From positions 1-50,421 of the forward strand of contig SVND01000015.1 in assembly GCA_015067075.1 (NCBI GenBank): a DNA stretch of 50,421 nt, read 5' to 3'. Origin of the DNA: Oscillospiraceae bacterium. Lineage in GTDB: Bacteria > Bacillota > Clostridia > Oscillospirales > SIG530. Shown here in pieces: positions 23,386-31,300 of this stretch. Position 1 is the first letter of the stretch. Every line of letters begins with the position of its first letter. The notes beneath the pieces are model-generated. The model was not told where the DNA came from. It searched no databases and saw nothing but the letters and a program-made list of their open reading frames with translations. The translations under genes and the position numbers were made by a program.

Positions 23386-24171
23386 TTACTTGCGGCGGAT
23401 ATTTACGGGAGCGATGCCGAAATGCTTTTTGAAGCAGACGGAAAAATATTGCAAGGTGTTATAGCCCAGCTTTTCCGCGATTTGTGAAAGCGTAAGCGGC
23501 GAGTTTTCGATAAGTGACATGGCATACTCCATGCGATATTTGTTATGATACTGCTTTATTGTTTGCCCTGTGTGCTTGCAAAATTTATTTCCGAGATAAT
23601 GGGCGGAAATATAAAATTTTTCAGCAAGGTCTGCAACGGAAAGCTGCTCAAAGGGATGTGTTTGCAGATATTCTTTTATGCGCTCGATGAGAATATCGCC
23701 GTCATGCTCTGCGTTTGAATTTTCCGCCAGATTGCGCCAGAATATATCAAGGGGCATGAGCAGCTCCGACGCGTCAGCGCCGCTATCGCTTATATAAAGC
23801 TGTGCCAGCGTTTCAAGCTTTTTCAAAACGCTTTCATCTTCCACCACCGTCATTTCATCCTCGGGAAAGGGTACGGCTATGCCTAAACGGATATAGCTGC
23901 AACCGATGTATAAAAGCACACCGCTGTCGTCTACGGTAATATGGTGGAGTGACGCGGGACGTAAAATAACGGCGTCACCTTTTTTCAGGTGTACGCTTTT
24001 TTTATTGCAATGCACATCCAACTCGCCTTGGGCGGCGTAAAGCGTTTCGGTAAAGGGATGGCTGTGAATATTTCCAACGTAGCGATCATCTGCGCAGACA
24101 TAGCCTAAAAGTTCGTGGCGTACGGTGCCGTCAAGCTCCGTTTGCTTGCGAAATATGGACAAAAAGCTCAC
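23386..24171 (-). CDS. AraC-family transcriptional regulator
   Basis: A 261-residue regulator. An N-terminal cupin-like sensor domain (about 30-90, including HSHPFTETLYAAQGEL and a KKGDAVILRP strand) is followed by a linker and a C-terminal AraC double helix-turn-helix (about 165-261). That part contains LSVADLAEKFYISAHYLGNKF and SQIAEKLGYNTLQYFSVCF. It is divergent from the isomerase/dehydrogenase operon and probably activates it in response to a sugar or derivative. It has its own promoter. Confidence 0.93.
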   Translation of the reverse strand: MSFLSIFRKQTELDGTVRHELLGYVCADDRYVGNIHSHPFTETLYAAQGELDVHCNKKSVHLKKGDAVILRPASLHHITVDDSGVLLYIGCSYIRLGIAVPFPEDEMTVVEDESVLKKLETLAQLYISDSGADASELLMPLDIFWRNLAENSNAEHDGDILIERIKEYLQTHPFEQLSVADLAEKFYISAHYLGNKFCKHTGQTIKQYHNKYRMEYAMSLIENSPLTLSQIAEKLGYNTLQYFSVCFKKHFGIAPVNIRRK

Positions 24172-24193
24172 CGCCTTAATATCAGTTTAAATA

Positions 24194-24222
24194 ATTATAC
24201 AATAAACCGAGGTCTTTGTAAA
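24194..24222 (-). promoter_or_regulatory. Promoter of the AraC regulator
   Basis: On the minus strand TTTACA (24217-24222) and TATAAT (24194-24199) are separated by 17 bp. Confidence 0.75.
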
Positions 24223-24288
24223 TGCAAACACAGAAAAAATGCGCTTTTTATAAATAAATCTGCGTTTAATGGTAGAAAAAATGCAAAC
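24220..24288. promoter_or_regulatory. Candidate AraC operator: direct repeats of AAATGCAAAC
   Basis: AAATGCAAAC occurs at 24220-24229 and 24279-24288 in the same orientation, 59 nt apart. The first overlaps the -35 of the regulator. The second sits where the -35 of the divergent operon would be, upstream of a TAGAAT -10 (24296-24301) that lacks a good -35. This is the geometry expected of an activator site that also autoregulates. Assignment is inferred. Confidence 0.5.
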
Positions 24289-24324
24289 TATTTGTTAGAA
24301 TAAAAAAGAAAGGGGAGAAATAAA

Positions 24325-25149
24325 ATGAAAAACTATTTGTTTCCTAAGTTTTTTAATAATATGTCCATTGAACAGCTGTGCGAGCTTTGTTTAAGGCTCG
24401 GTATAGACGGCCCGACGCTTATGGTAAGAGGCGGATATTGGGTAGATGAAAAAAATATATTTGAAAAGCTTCCGCAGGTGACGGCGGCTATCCGCAGAAG
24501 CGGAGCGCAGGTCAGCTATGCGGACACGAGCTACCGCATGGATATGGCAGACAAGCTGGACGACGTGCTTTCTCTTATGAGCCATAACGGAATTGAGCTT
24601 TTCAGAGTCAGCTACATAGCGAAAAAAAGTCATTCGGCACGTGAGCTTCACGATGCACTTCGCTTTTCCATGGAAAAGGCGGAAAAAGCGGCGAGAAAGC
24701 ACGGAATTAAAGCTGTGGTGCAAATTCACGGAGGTATGTATCCTCACAATGCATCCACTGCATATTTTGCATGCAAGGACCTTGACCCGCAATACTTGGG
24801 AATAAAGATAGACCTTGGCAACAATCTTTGTCAGGAGGGCTTTGAGAATATTGAATATCAGGTAGACCTTCTCGGTGAATATGTTGCGGCTGTTGGTGAA
24901 AAGGACGCGGCGCTCATACGCAAAAACGAAAATGAGGAAGGAAGCAAGGGGTGGGAAAGAGCTTTTGTACCTGCCTACAAGGGCATTGCAAATTACGATT
25001 TGCTCTTTGCGTCGCTTAAGAAAAATAACATATCCGTCCCGGGCGTTTTAATGCCGTTTTACCATGGAGATGAAATGGCGTTGCTAGAAAAGGAGCTTGA
25101 ACGTGAGGTTGCTTATTTCAAGCGATGCCAAGAGGAAAACGGGTTATGA
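24325..25149 (+). CDS. Sugar phosphate isomerase/epimerase (TIM barrel)
   Basis: A 274-residue TIM-barrel protein of the xylose-isomerase-like superfamily. Strand ends such as ADTSYR, VVQIHGG and IKIDLGNN contribute candidate ligands. AGGGGAG lies 9-10 nt before the ATG. It heads a three-gene operon whose next genes overlap by ATGA (a YczE-like membrane protein and a 2-hydroxyacid dehydrogenase). Together these look like a catabolic route for a sugar or sugar acid under the divergent AraC regulator. The substrate is unknown. Confidence 0.85.
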   Translation: MKNYLFPKFFNNMSIEQLCELCLRLGIDGPTLMVRGGYWVDEKNIFEKLPQVTAAIRRSGAQVSYADTSYRMDMADKLDDVLSLMSHNGIELFRVSYIAKKSHSARELHDALRFSMEKAEKAARKHGIKAVVQIHGGMYPHNASTAYFACKDLDPQYLGIKIDLGNNLCQEGFENIEYQVDLLGEYVAAVGEKDAALIRKNENEEGSKGWERAFVPAYKGIANYDLLFASLKKNNISVPGVLMPFYHGDEMALLEKELEREVAYFKRCQEENGL

Positions 25150-25817
25150 GTAAAAAAGAAACGCTTTGCAGATACGGTGTGTTTTTAGTGGGACTTGCCG
25201 TAATGGCGCTGGCTGTTGCAGTAATGTCAAAGGCGGCGCTTGGTATATCGCCCGTTCAGTCTGTGTGCTATGTGATCCATAGAAAATTTCCTGAAAAAAT
25301 AACCTTCGGAACGCTTATTTTTATATGGAATTTTATCCTTGTGATAGCTCAATTCCCGTTTTTAAAGAAAAGCTTCGGTTGGAAAAACATCGTGCAAATA
25401 CCGCTTTCCTTTTTTCTCAGTTTTATGGTAGATATGATAAGCTATGGTCTGGTATGGCTTGAGCCGAAGGGATATGGGGCAAGAGTGATAACGATGCTTT
25501 GCGGAATCGTTATTTTAGCGTTTTCCATAAGTATAACCGTGTCGGCGAAGGCTGTAATGAATCCGGGAGAAGCCTTTGTCGCCGTGCTTGCAAAGGCATT
25601 GTCGCAGCCCTTCGGAAAAATCAAAGCGATATTTGATATTTCCATAATATCGGTGGCTATAATATTGACCGTAGCTTTATTCGGTCAATGGCGGACGGAT
25701 ATTGTAGGGGTTGGAACACTGGCGGCGGCGCTGTTTACGGGTGCGCTGGTAGGACTTATGAATAAACGCGTTGAATGTGCGGTTGAAAAAATATGTACGG
25801 GAGGAAAAGTAAAATGA
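25146..25817 (+). CDS. YczE/YyaS/YitT-family membrane protein
   Basis: A 223-residue membrane protein with five or six hydrophobic segments. Family cues are the N-terminal GLAVMALAVAVMSKAALGIS and the later NPGEAFVAVLAK. Members are poorly characterised integral membrane proteins. The start overlaps the upstream stop (ATGA) and the end overlaps the dehydrogenase start the same way, so the three products are made in step. A transport role for the pathway substrate is possible but unproved. Confidence 0.85.
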   Translation: MSKKETLCRYGVFLVGLAVMALAVAVMSKAALGISPVQSVCYVIHRKFPEKITFGTLIFIWNFILVIAQFPFLKKSFGWKNIVQIPLSFFLSFMVDMISYGLVWLEPKGYGARVITMLCGIVILAFSISITVSAKAVMNPGEAFVAVLAKALSQPFGKIKAIFDISIISVAIILTVALFGQWRTDIVGVGTLAAALFTGALVGLMNKRVECAVEKICTGGKVK

Positions 25818-26824
25818 AAAGTATTTTTGTGGCGCAAAGCGCTGATATAGTCGGAAAGGTATATTGCGACAGCGTAAAGGAGAAGCTTTATACTGAGTTT
25901 GGTATGGTTGACGATAGGGTATATGGGAAAAAAGAGATAATTGCCGATAAAGAAAGCTTTTCCGATACGGAATATATTTTTTCCACATGGTCCATGCCGT
26001 TTTTTACGGAGGAAGAAATAAAGGTGTACTTTCCGAAGCTGAAGGCTGTTTTGTATGCGGCGGGCTCGGTGCAGGGCTTTGCAAGACCGTTTTTAGCAAA
26101 TAACGTGCAGGTTTTCAGCGGTTGGGCGGCAAATGCGATTCCCGTTGCCGAAACGGCTGTTTCCCATATACTTTTAGCCAACAAGGGCTATCATATGTCT
26201 GCGTTCTATTGCTCCAAGGGTGCGGAATATCGCAAAAAAGCGGAAGCGTACGTGCAGAAAAACAGAGGTAATTACGGCTGTAAGGTCGGTATTTTAGGCG
26301 TTGGTATGGTCGGCACGGAGGTTTGTAAGCTTTTGAAGCGACACAAGCTTAATGTTTTGGCTTTTGACCCATTCTGCTCGGAGGAAAAAGCAAAGGAGCT
26401 GGGCATAACGCTTACGTCCCTTGAAACGATCTTCTCGGAATGCGAGGTCATTTCCAATCACCTTGCAAACAATGCGCAGACGAAAAATATGATAAATTAC
26501 GACCTTTTAAAGCTCATGCACGATAATGCTACGTTTATAAACACGGGCAGAGGTGCACAGGTTGTCGAAGCAGATCTTGCAAGGGTGCTTAAAGAAAAGC
26601 CCTATAGCTGTGCTGTACTAGACGTTACGGATCCCGAGCCGCCGAAGGAAGATTGCCCGTTTTTTGAAATGGATAATGTTATTCTGACTCCCCATCTTGC
26701 GGGAAGTCAGCGAGATGAATGGTGGCGCATGGCGGAGTATATGTTCGAGGAAGCGATGGCTGTTGAAAAAGGTGAACCAACGCGCTACAGCGTGACGGTA
26801 AAAATGCTTGAAACGATGGCATAA
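25814..26824 (+). CDS. D-isomer-specific 2-hydroxyacid dehydrogenase
   Basis: A 336-residue NAD(P)-dependent oxidoreductase. The Rossmann motif GVGMVG is at 162-167. The catalytic residues fit the family: Arg in NTGRGAQ, Glu in VTDPEPP, and His in LTPHLAGS. The N-terminal catalytic domain is somewhat divergent. GGGAGG lies before the ATG. It could oxidise or reduce the 2-keto/2-hydroxy acid made in the pathway started by the isomerase two genes upstream. Confidence 0.92.
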   Translation: MKSIFVAQSADIVGKVYCDSVKEKLYTEFGMVDDRVYGKKEIIADKESFSDTEYIFSTWSMPFFTEEEIKVYFPKLKAVLYAAGSVQGFARPFLANNVQVFSGWAANAIPVAETAVSHILLANKGYHMSAFYCSKGAEYRKKAEAYVQKNRGNYGCKVGILGVGMVGTEVCKLLKRHKLNVLAFDPFCSEEKAKELGITLTSLETIFSECEVISNHLANNAQTKNMINYDLLKLMHDNATFINTGRGAQVVEADLARVLKEKPYSCAVLDVTDPEPPKEDCPFFEMDNVILTPHLAGSQRDEWWRMAEYMFEEAMAVEKGEPTRYSVTVKMLETMA

Positions 26825-26827
26825 TAT

Positions 26828-26859
26828 CAATAATTGCATAGTTTTGCGCAATAATTGCA
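26828..26859 (+). promoter_or_regulatory. Tandem 11-bp repeats upstream of the binding-protein promoter
   Basis: CAATAATTGCA occurs exactly at 26828-26838 and 26849-26859, a 21-bp period (two helical turns), with the second copy ending 11 nt before the -35. Such spacing suits a dimeric regulator that contacts one DNA face. Which protein binds is unknown. Confidence 0.55.
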
Positions 26860-26870
26860 CATTTAATGCG

Positions 26871-26900
26871 TTGACAGCGCAAATTTAAGTATGGTATAAT
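26871..26900 (+). promoter_or_regulatory. Promoter of the first sugar-type binding protein
   Basis: TTGACA (26871-26876) and TATAAT (26895-26900) have an 18-bp spacer, with TATGG adjoining the -10. Confidence 0.85.
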
Positions 26901-26938
26901 TGCTGACATAACTCAAAAAAAGAAAGGGCGAAAACACT

Positions 26939-28330
26939 ATGAAAAAAATAATAGCACTCCTTTTAGCGGCCTTAATGATTTTCGCTTTTGTGGCTTGCTC
27001 AGGCGGCGGAAACGGTGAAGATGAATCGACACCTACACCTGCTCTCGGCACAGATGCAACGCCTACGGAAGCTGTAGTTGACCTTACGGAGGGGGGAAAA
27101 TATATGAATGCTCCCGGCGCGAACGGGAACGACGCGTGGAAGCTTCCGGCATATGATTTTCCATCCGATACTATTACAATTTTATACCACGGTGAGATGG
27201 CCGCGCCGTCAATTGACAGATTTAACGCCTTCCGTGATATTTACAATCTTAAATATGAGGTTTTGGCTGTTGCCAACGACGCAAAGGTAAGCAAATTTAT
27301 CTCCTTGAGCATGAGCGGTGAAGCTCCTGACATTCTTATTTATCTGTTTGCTCCGTCCCTTGCAAACAAGGGTTATGCGGGAGCTTGGGATGAATACATC
27401 GACTTTTCCACAGGTCTTTGGGATGATCTTCAAAAATCCCTTGCCAATATTTCTATGAACGGCAAGCATTATTTCATTTCCAAAACGGCAGAACGCCACG
27501 ACAATCTTGTTTGGATAAACAAAGATATATTCGAAGAACTTGCGGTGAAATCGCCTGTTGAATACTATGAAGAGGGAAATTGGAATTGGAATACCTTCCG
27601 TGAATGTGCAATAGCCACTACTGTAGACTCTGATTCCGACGGTACACCCGAAATATGGGGACTTGCCACAGATGACCCCAATGCATTCCTTATTACGACG
27701 GGTATGGACTTTGTTACTTACAACCCGGATGGCACGGCTACCAATAATGTAAAAAATGAAGAAATAGCGCGCGGTGTCAATTTCTACGTTGACCTTTGTG
27801 TGAAAGATAATGTAGTTTATGACGGCGGAGATACAAAGGAAGCATTTGCCATGGGCAGTATTGCAATGATGATGGGACCGCTTTGGTATCGCGGTGCGTT
27901 TTACGAGGCTATCCATGCAGGCAAGATCGATATCGTTCCATGGCCAAAGGATCCTGAAGCTGATAAGTATTATATTTCCGAAGCGTTCGGCAGTTATATC
28001 CGTGGCACAAACAGTGCAAATCCTCAAGGTGCTGCAGCTTATATGAACGCAGCAAGATATGATATTCTTAATACAGATGCCAGCGTTCCCATGGAAAACG
28101 ATGAGCGCTTTGATCTGCAGATAGAAACGCTTGAGATGAACGATAGACTTCAGAAAATTATGTTCAGTGACGATAAATATCCCGTTCTTGAAACGTGGGC
28201 ATCCTTCAATGTTTCTAAATTCTGGGGTGAGATATGGTTTTATACACTCCTTGGCGAGCCGTGGGCAACAACAGCTGAAGAGCTTGCTCCTCAGATAGAT
28301 GCTGAAATTATCAATGTACTCGAAGGCTGA
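26939..28330 (+). CDS. Extracellular solute-binding lipoprotein (carbohydrate ABC type), orphan
   Basis: A 463-residue lipoprotein: signal peptide with FVAC, Cys20 lipidated, then a Thr/Pro linker. DLTEGGKYMN (48-57) begins the mature fold, and later NKDIFEE and NWNWNTFRECA match family-1 sugar-binding proteins. An EF-hand-like loop DSDSDG sits at about 230-235 (Asp230/232/234, Gly235, Glu238). The 461-residue protein at 31301 is a paralogue with the same DLTEGGKYMN and loop. No permease or ATPase gene adjoins, so it must serve a transporter encoded elsewhere or act as a stand-alone binder. Confidence 0.9.
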   Translation: MKKIIALLLAALMIFAFVACSGGGNGEDESTPTPALGTDATPTEAVVDLTEGGKYMNAPGANGNDAWKLPAYDFPSDTITILYHGEMAAPSIDRFNAFRDIYNLKYEVLAVANDAKVSKFISLSMSGEAPDILIYLFAPSLANKGYAGAWDEYIDFSTGLWDDLQKSLANISMNGKHYFISKTAERHDNLVWINKDIFEELAVKSPVEYYEEGNWNWNTFRECAIATTVDSDSDGTPEIWGLATDDPNAFLITTGMDFVTYNPDGTATNNVKNEEIARGVNFYVDLCVKDNVVYDGGDTKEAFAMGSIAMMMGPLWYRGAFYEAIHAGKIDIVPWPKDPEADKYYISEAFGSYIRGTNSANPQGAAAYMNAARYDILNTDASVPMENDERFDLQIETLEMNDRLQKIMFSDDKYPVLETWASFNVSKFWGEIWFYTLLGEPWATTAEELAPQIDAEIINVLEG

Positions 28331-28343
28331 GAATAATTGTAAT

Positions 28344-28380
28344 AAAAAATGAGTCAAGAATCGCTCTTGACTCATTTTTT
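28344..28380 (+). terminator. Terminator of the first binding-protein gene
   Basis: A perfect 16-bp stem (AAAAAATGAGTCAAGA / TCTTGACTCATTTTTT, loop ATCGC) just after the stop. Works in both directions. Confidence 0.9.
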
Positions 28381-28409
28381 ATTGGATTGCGAAAACCACT
28401 GCTTAGTGA

Positions 28410-29207
28410 CTACAGCATTTTTTCTATTGCTTCGATGGCATCGGCGACTGCGCCGTCGTCACAGCTGCAAACGATATGGGTTGCGGCTTTTTTTGCCTGC
28501 TCGATGGCGTTTTGCGGAGCAAAGCTTATGTGTGCGGCGTCGAGCATGGGAATATCGTTCATGTAATCACCGATGGCAAAAACGTTTTTCCATTCAACGT
28601 TCAGATGCCTTGCAAGACGAGAAAGCGCGTTGCCCTTGTCAACGCAGGTCTTTACAAATTCAAGGTGCGTCGGCCAAGAATACATCGTGCCTACACCGTC
28701 AAGCTTATTTTCCTTGATAAAATCCTCTGCGGCTTTTTCAACGCCCTTTGCAAACTCAACGGACGGCAAAATGCTTACGAATTTATTCATATATTCAGCC
28801 AGATGTCTTACGTCGTCCACGCGCAAAAATCCTTCCTTTTCAGCGGAAACATCGTAGACCTTGCCGCGGCTGGAGATGACGAAGACCTCAGTGGGAAATG
28901 CGTTTACGATATATTCAAAAAGAGAAAAGGCGTAAGAAGGCATGAAATCCTGAAAAACGTATTCATCCTTTTGACTGTCGTATATCTGCATACCGTTGCA
29001 CATGAGCAAGGGCGCGTTTGCGCCGAGTATATGAAAAAACGGCGCGATAGTGGCTTGCGTTCTGCCCGTTGCAACGGTGAAATAACCGCCGTTTTCCGTG
29101 AAATATTTTATAGCGTCGCTGTTCCTTTTGGGAATTGCTTCATTGGAAAGAAGCGTACCGTCCAGATCCGATGCTAAAAGAATGCCTGAAAATTTACCTT
29201 GTGCCAA
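28410..29207 (-). CDS. Cof-type HAD-superfamily phosphatase
   Basis: A 265-residue HAD-IIB phosphatase of small sugar or cofactor phosphates. Asp14/Asp16 (SDLDGTLL) are nucleophile and acid; ATGRTQ is motif II, and GDYMNDIPML with its preceding KGNAL is the C-terminal signature. The TTG at 29207 is chosen as start: it has AAAGGAAA 6 nt upstream, directly follows the HflC-like stop, and gives the family's length. Upstream frame would run into hflC. The substrate is unknown. Confidence 0.87.
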   Translation of the reverse strand: MAQGKFSGILLASDLDGTLLSNEAIPKRNSDAIKYFTENGGYFTVATGRTQATIAPFFHILGANAPLLMCNGMQIYDSQKDEYVFQDFMPSYAFSLFEYIVNAFPTEVFVISSRGKVYDVSAEKEGFLRVDDVRHLAEYMNKFVSILPSVEFAKGVEKAAEDFIKENKLDGVGTMYSWPTHLEFVKTCVDKGNALSRLARHLNVEWKNVFAIGDYMNDIPMLDAAHISFAPQNAIEQAKKAATHIVCSCDDGAVADAIEAIEKML

Positions 29208-29220
29208 TTTGATTTTCCTT

Positions 29221-30105
29221 TCAATCAATGGGTGATATGAGAAGCTTGCCCAAAACGGAGTCTTTGCCCAAAATAACTGTTTTTTCACTGCCGCTAAGCG
29301 TTGCTTTAAGGGCATCAAGCGCCTTTATAAATTCATAAAAATCCTTTTTCTCCGCGCTGTTGTAAGCCTCGGCGAGCATTCGCATATATTCCGCTTCACC
29401 GTCAGCCTCTATCTGTGCCGCCTGTGCCTCGGCGTTGGAAACGATAATATTTACCTGCTTGTCAACGTCGTTGCGGATTATGGAAGCCTCGTATTCGCCG
29501 TCGGCGGTGTACTGTGCGGCTATCTGATTTCTGTCGGAGATCATTCTGCTGTAAACGGCTTGCTCGTTATCGCCGGGCAGGTCAAGGCGCTTTACCTTGA
29601 CGTCAACAACGTCGATACCGTACGTTTTTGCAAGCTCTGCAACGTCGGCTGTTATGCCTGAATAAATGTCGTTGCGTATGCCTGCGTCGTCCTGATTGAT
29701 TATATCGTCCTGAACGAGCTTACCCATAAGCGTTTTAAGGGAGTTATAGGTGATCGCATCAAGGCGCACCTCAGCCTCGTTTATTGAGCCAAGTGTCTGA
29801 TAAAATGTGCGCGGGTCGGAAATTTTCCATATAAGATAGCTGTCGACTGTCATATTCTTTTTGTCCATGGTCAAAACCTCGGACTCGGGAATATCGTAAA
29901 GCAGTATGGTTTTCGGGAATGTCATTATAGTGTCGATAAAGGGCACCTTGAAGTGAAGCCCCGGTGTCTCTGTAATGGCTTCCATTTTGGAAAAACGCAC
30001 GATACAGGCGTATTCGTTTTCAGCTACGACGTAAAAGCTGCCTGTCAGAAGAATAAGCGCAAGAATTGCGACGATAGCGATAATTATCCATTTTGCTTTT
30101 TTCAT
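29221..30105 (-). CDS. hflC: HflC-like band 7 / SPFH membrane protein
   Basis: A 294-residue protein with one N-terminal TM helix (about 5-28) followed by a stomatin/prohibitin (SPFH) domain. Hallmarks are ENEYACIVRF, TPGLHFKVPF, the pattern LLYDIPESEVLT, and a coiled-coil rich tail (VSNAEAQAAQIEADGEAEYMR). HflC-type proteins with HflK form large membrane cages that limit FtsH access. Its ATG overlaps the stop of the hflK-like gene upstream. Confidence 0.9.
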   Translation of the reverse strand: MKKAKWIIIAIVAILALILLTGSFYVVAENEYACIVRFSKMEAITETPGLHFKVPFIDTIMTFPKTILLYDIPESEVLTMDKKNMTVDSYLIWKISDPRTFYQTLGSINEAEVRLDAITYNSLKTLMGKLVQDDIINQDDAGIRNDIYSGITADVAELAKTYGIDVVDVKVKRLDLPGDNEQAVYSRMISDRNQIAAQYTADGEYEASIIRNDVDKQVNIIVSNAEAQAAQIEADGEAEYMRMLAEAYNSAEKKDFYEFIKALDALKATLSGSEKTVILGKDSVLGKLLISPID

Positions 30106-31100
30106 TCTGCGGCACCTCCTTGCGTGATGAAGCTTTCAATGGGCAATATTTTTTGTGTTGAGCCGTCGGAAACGTCGATATAGACCTTCGCCTCGGGCAA
30201 TACCTCGGTTATCATTTCGTAATACATACGTGTTTTTGTAATCTCGGGATTGAGTATGTATTCATTATACATAGCTTCGAAAAGCGCGATCTGCTGAATA
30301 GCCTCGTTGATGCGGTTTTGCTTAAGATATTCGGCGTTTTGTATGAGCTTGTCAGCCTCGGCGTTGGCGCTGGGTATTTCCTTGTTCTGATACGCCTTAG
30401 CCTGATTTATGATGGTTTCAGCCTGCTGTTTTGCTGTTTCGACGGATTTGAACGCCTCGATAACTGACTCTGTGGGCGGTTCGCTGTCCTGAATCTTAAC
30501 GTCGGTCAGCGCAAGTCCGATGTCATACTGTTCAAGCACCTCGGTGATAAGGTCCTTTACCTGACGCTGGATCTCGGTCTTACCGTCTGTAAGAACGCTG
30601 TCAACGGTGCATGAGCCGACAACGTTTCGTATCTGGCTTTGGACGAGATTTTTCAAAATAAGCTCGGGCTGCTTGGAGCTGTAAAGGTATTTTTGCGGAT
30701 TTGATACCTTGTATTCGACGAAAAAGTCAACGTTGACGATGTTGTAATCGCCTGTGATCATCTTGCTTTCCTTGTCGACCACTTCAATTGAGTCGTTGCC
30801 CTTTGTTCTGTAGCCTATCTCGATCTTCTGATAGACGTTTACGTCAACCTTTTTAACTTTCTGAATACCGAAGGGGAGCTTGAAGTGCATACCAGCACCT
30901 GTGATTCCAGTAACCTTGCCGAAGGTCGTGACAACTGCCTGCTGTTTTTCATCTACGGTATACCAGCATGAGCCGGCAATAGATATTACCAGCAAAGCGG
31001 CGATACATACTAAAATGATGTTGCGAAGCTTCTTGCCGCTTATTTTTACGGGCGGCTTTGTTTTTGGCGGAAATGGGTTTCCTTGATAGTTGTATTCCAT
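30102..31100 (-). CDS. hflK: HflK-like band 7 / SPFH membrane protein
   Basis: A 332-residue partner of the HflC-like protein. A short cytoplasmic N-terminus (Pro-rich, NPFPPKTKPPVK) precedes one TM segment at about 27-47. The SPFH domain follows (EKQQAVVTTFGKV, GAGMHFKLPF), then a helical tail rich in Ala/Gln/Glu. Gene order hflK-hflC is as in other bacteria. Its own promoter lies upstream, and the pair then reads through to the Cof-type phosphatase. Confidence 0.9.
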   Translation of the reverse strand: MEYNYQGNPFPPKTKPPVKISGKKLRNIILVCIAALLVISIAGSCWYTVDEKQQAVVTTFGKVTGITGAGMHFKLPFGIQKVKKVDVNVYQKIEIGYRTKGNDSIEVVDKESKMITGDYNIVNVDFFVEYKVSNPQKYLYSSKQPELILKNLVQSQIRNVVGSCTVDSVLTDGKTEIQRQVKDLITEVLEQYDIGLALTDVKIQDSEPPTESVIEAFKSVETAKQQAETIINQAKAYQNKEIPSANAEADKLIQNAEYLKQNRINEAIQQIALFEAMYNEYILNPEITKTRMYYEMITEVLPEAKVYIDVSDGSTQKILPIESFITQGGAAE

Positions 31101-31133
31101 TGCTGTGTCCTTTCTTTATGGAGTGTTGGATAT

Positions 31134-31162
31134 ATTATAAAACATTTTGATTTTTTTTGCAA
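31134..31162 (-). promoter_or_regulatory. Promoter of the hflKC operon
   Basis: On the minus strand TTGCAA (31157-31162) and TATAAT (31134-31139) are 17 bp apart. Confidence 0.8.
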
Positions 31163-31253
31163 TATGTATTTTAAAATTGTGGCAAGGAAATAGATCGCGG
31201 ACGCCTGTTGAGTGAATGGCGAACACAGCGCACCGTTGCGGCGTGAATGCTTG

Positions 31254-31294
31254 AAAAAATACCGAGCCAATTTCGATTTTGGCTCGGTATTTTT
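31254..31294 (-). terminator. Terminator of the second binding-protein gene
   Basis: AAAATACCGAGCC pairs with GGCTCGGTATTTT (12-nt loop); on the minus strand it ends in TTTTTT after the stop at 31301. The 90 nt between it and the hflK promoter (31165-31253) hold no gene I can support. Confidence 0.85.
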
Positions 31295-31300
31295 GTGCAA

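Noticed and set aside
26939-28330. A dockerin or cellulosome link for the DxDxDG loop
   Set aside because: Only one loop is present, in the middle of a binding-protein fold, not the paired repeats of a dockerin.
31165-31253. A small gene in the space between hflK and the second binding protein
   Set aside because: Both strands give short frames only, lacking ribosome-binding sites, so I leave it as unassigned spacer that may be a decayed element.
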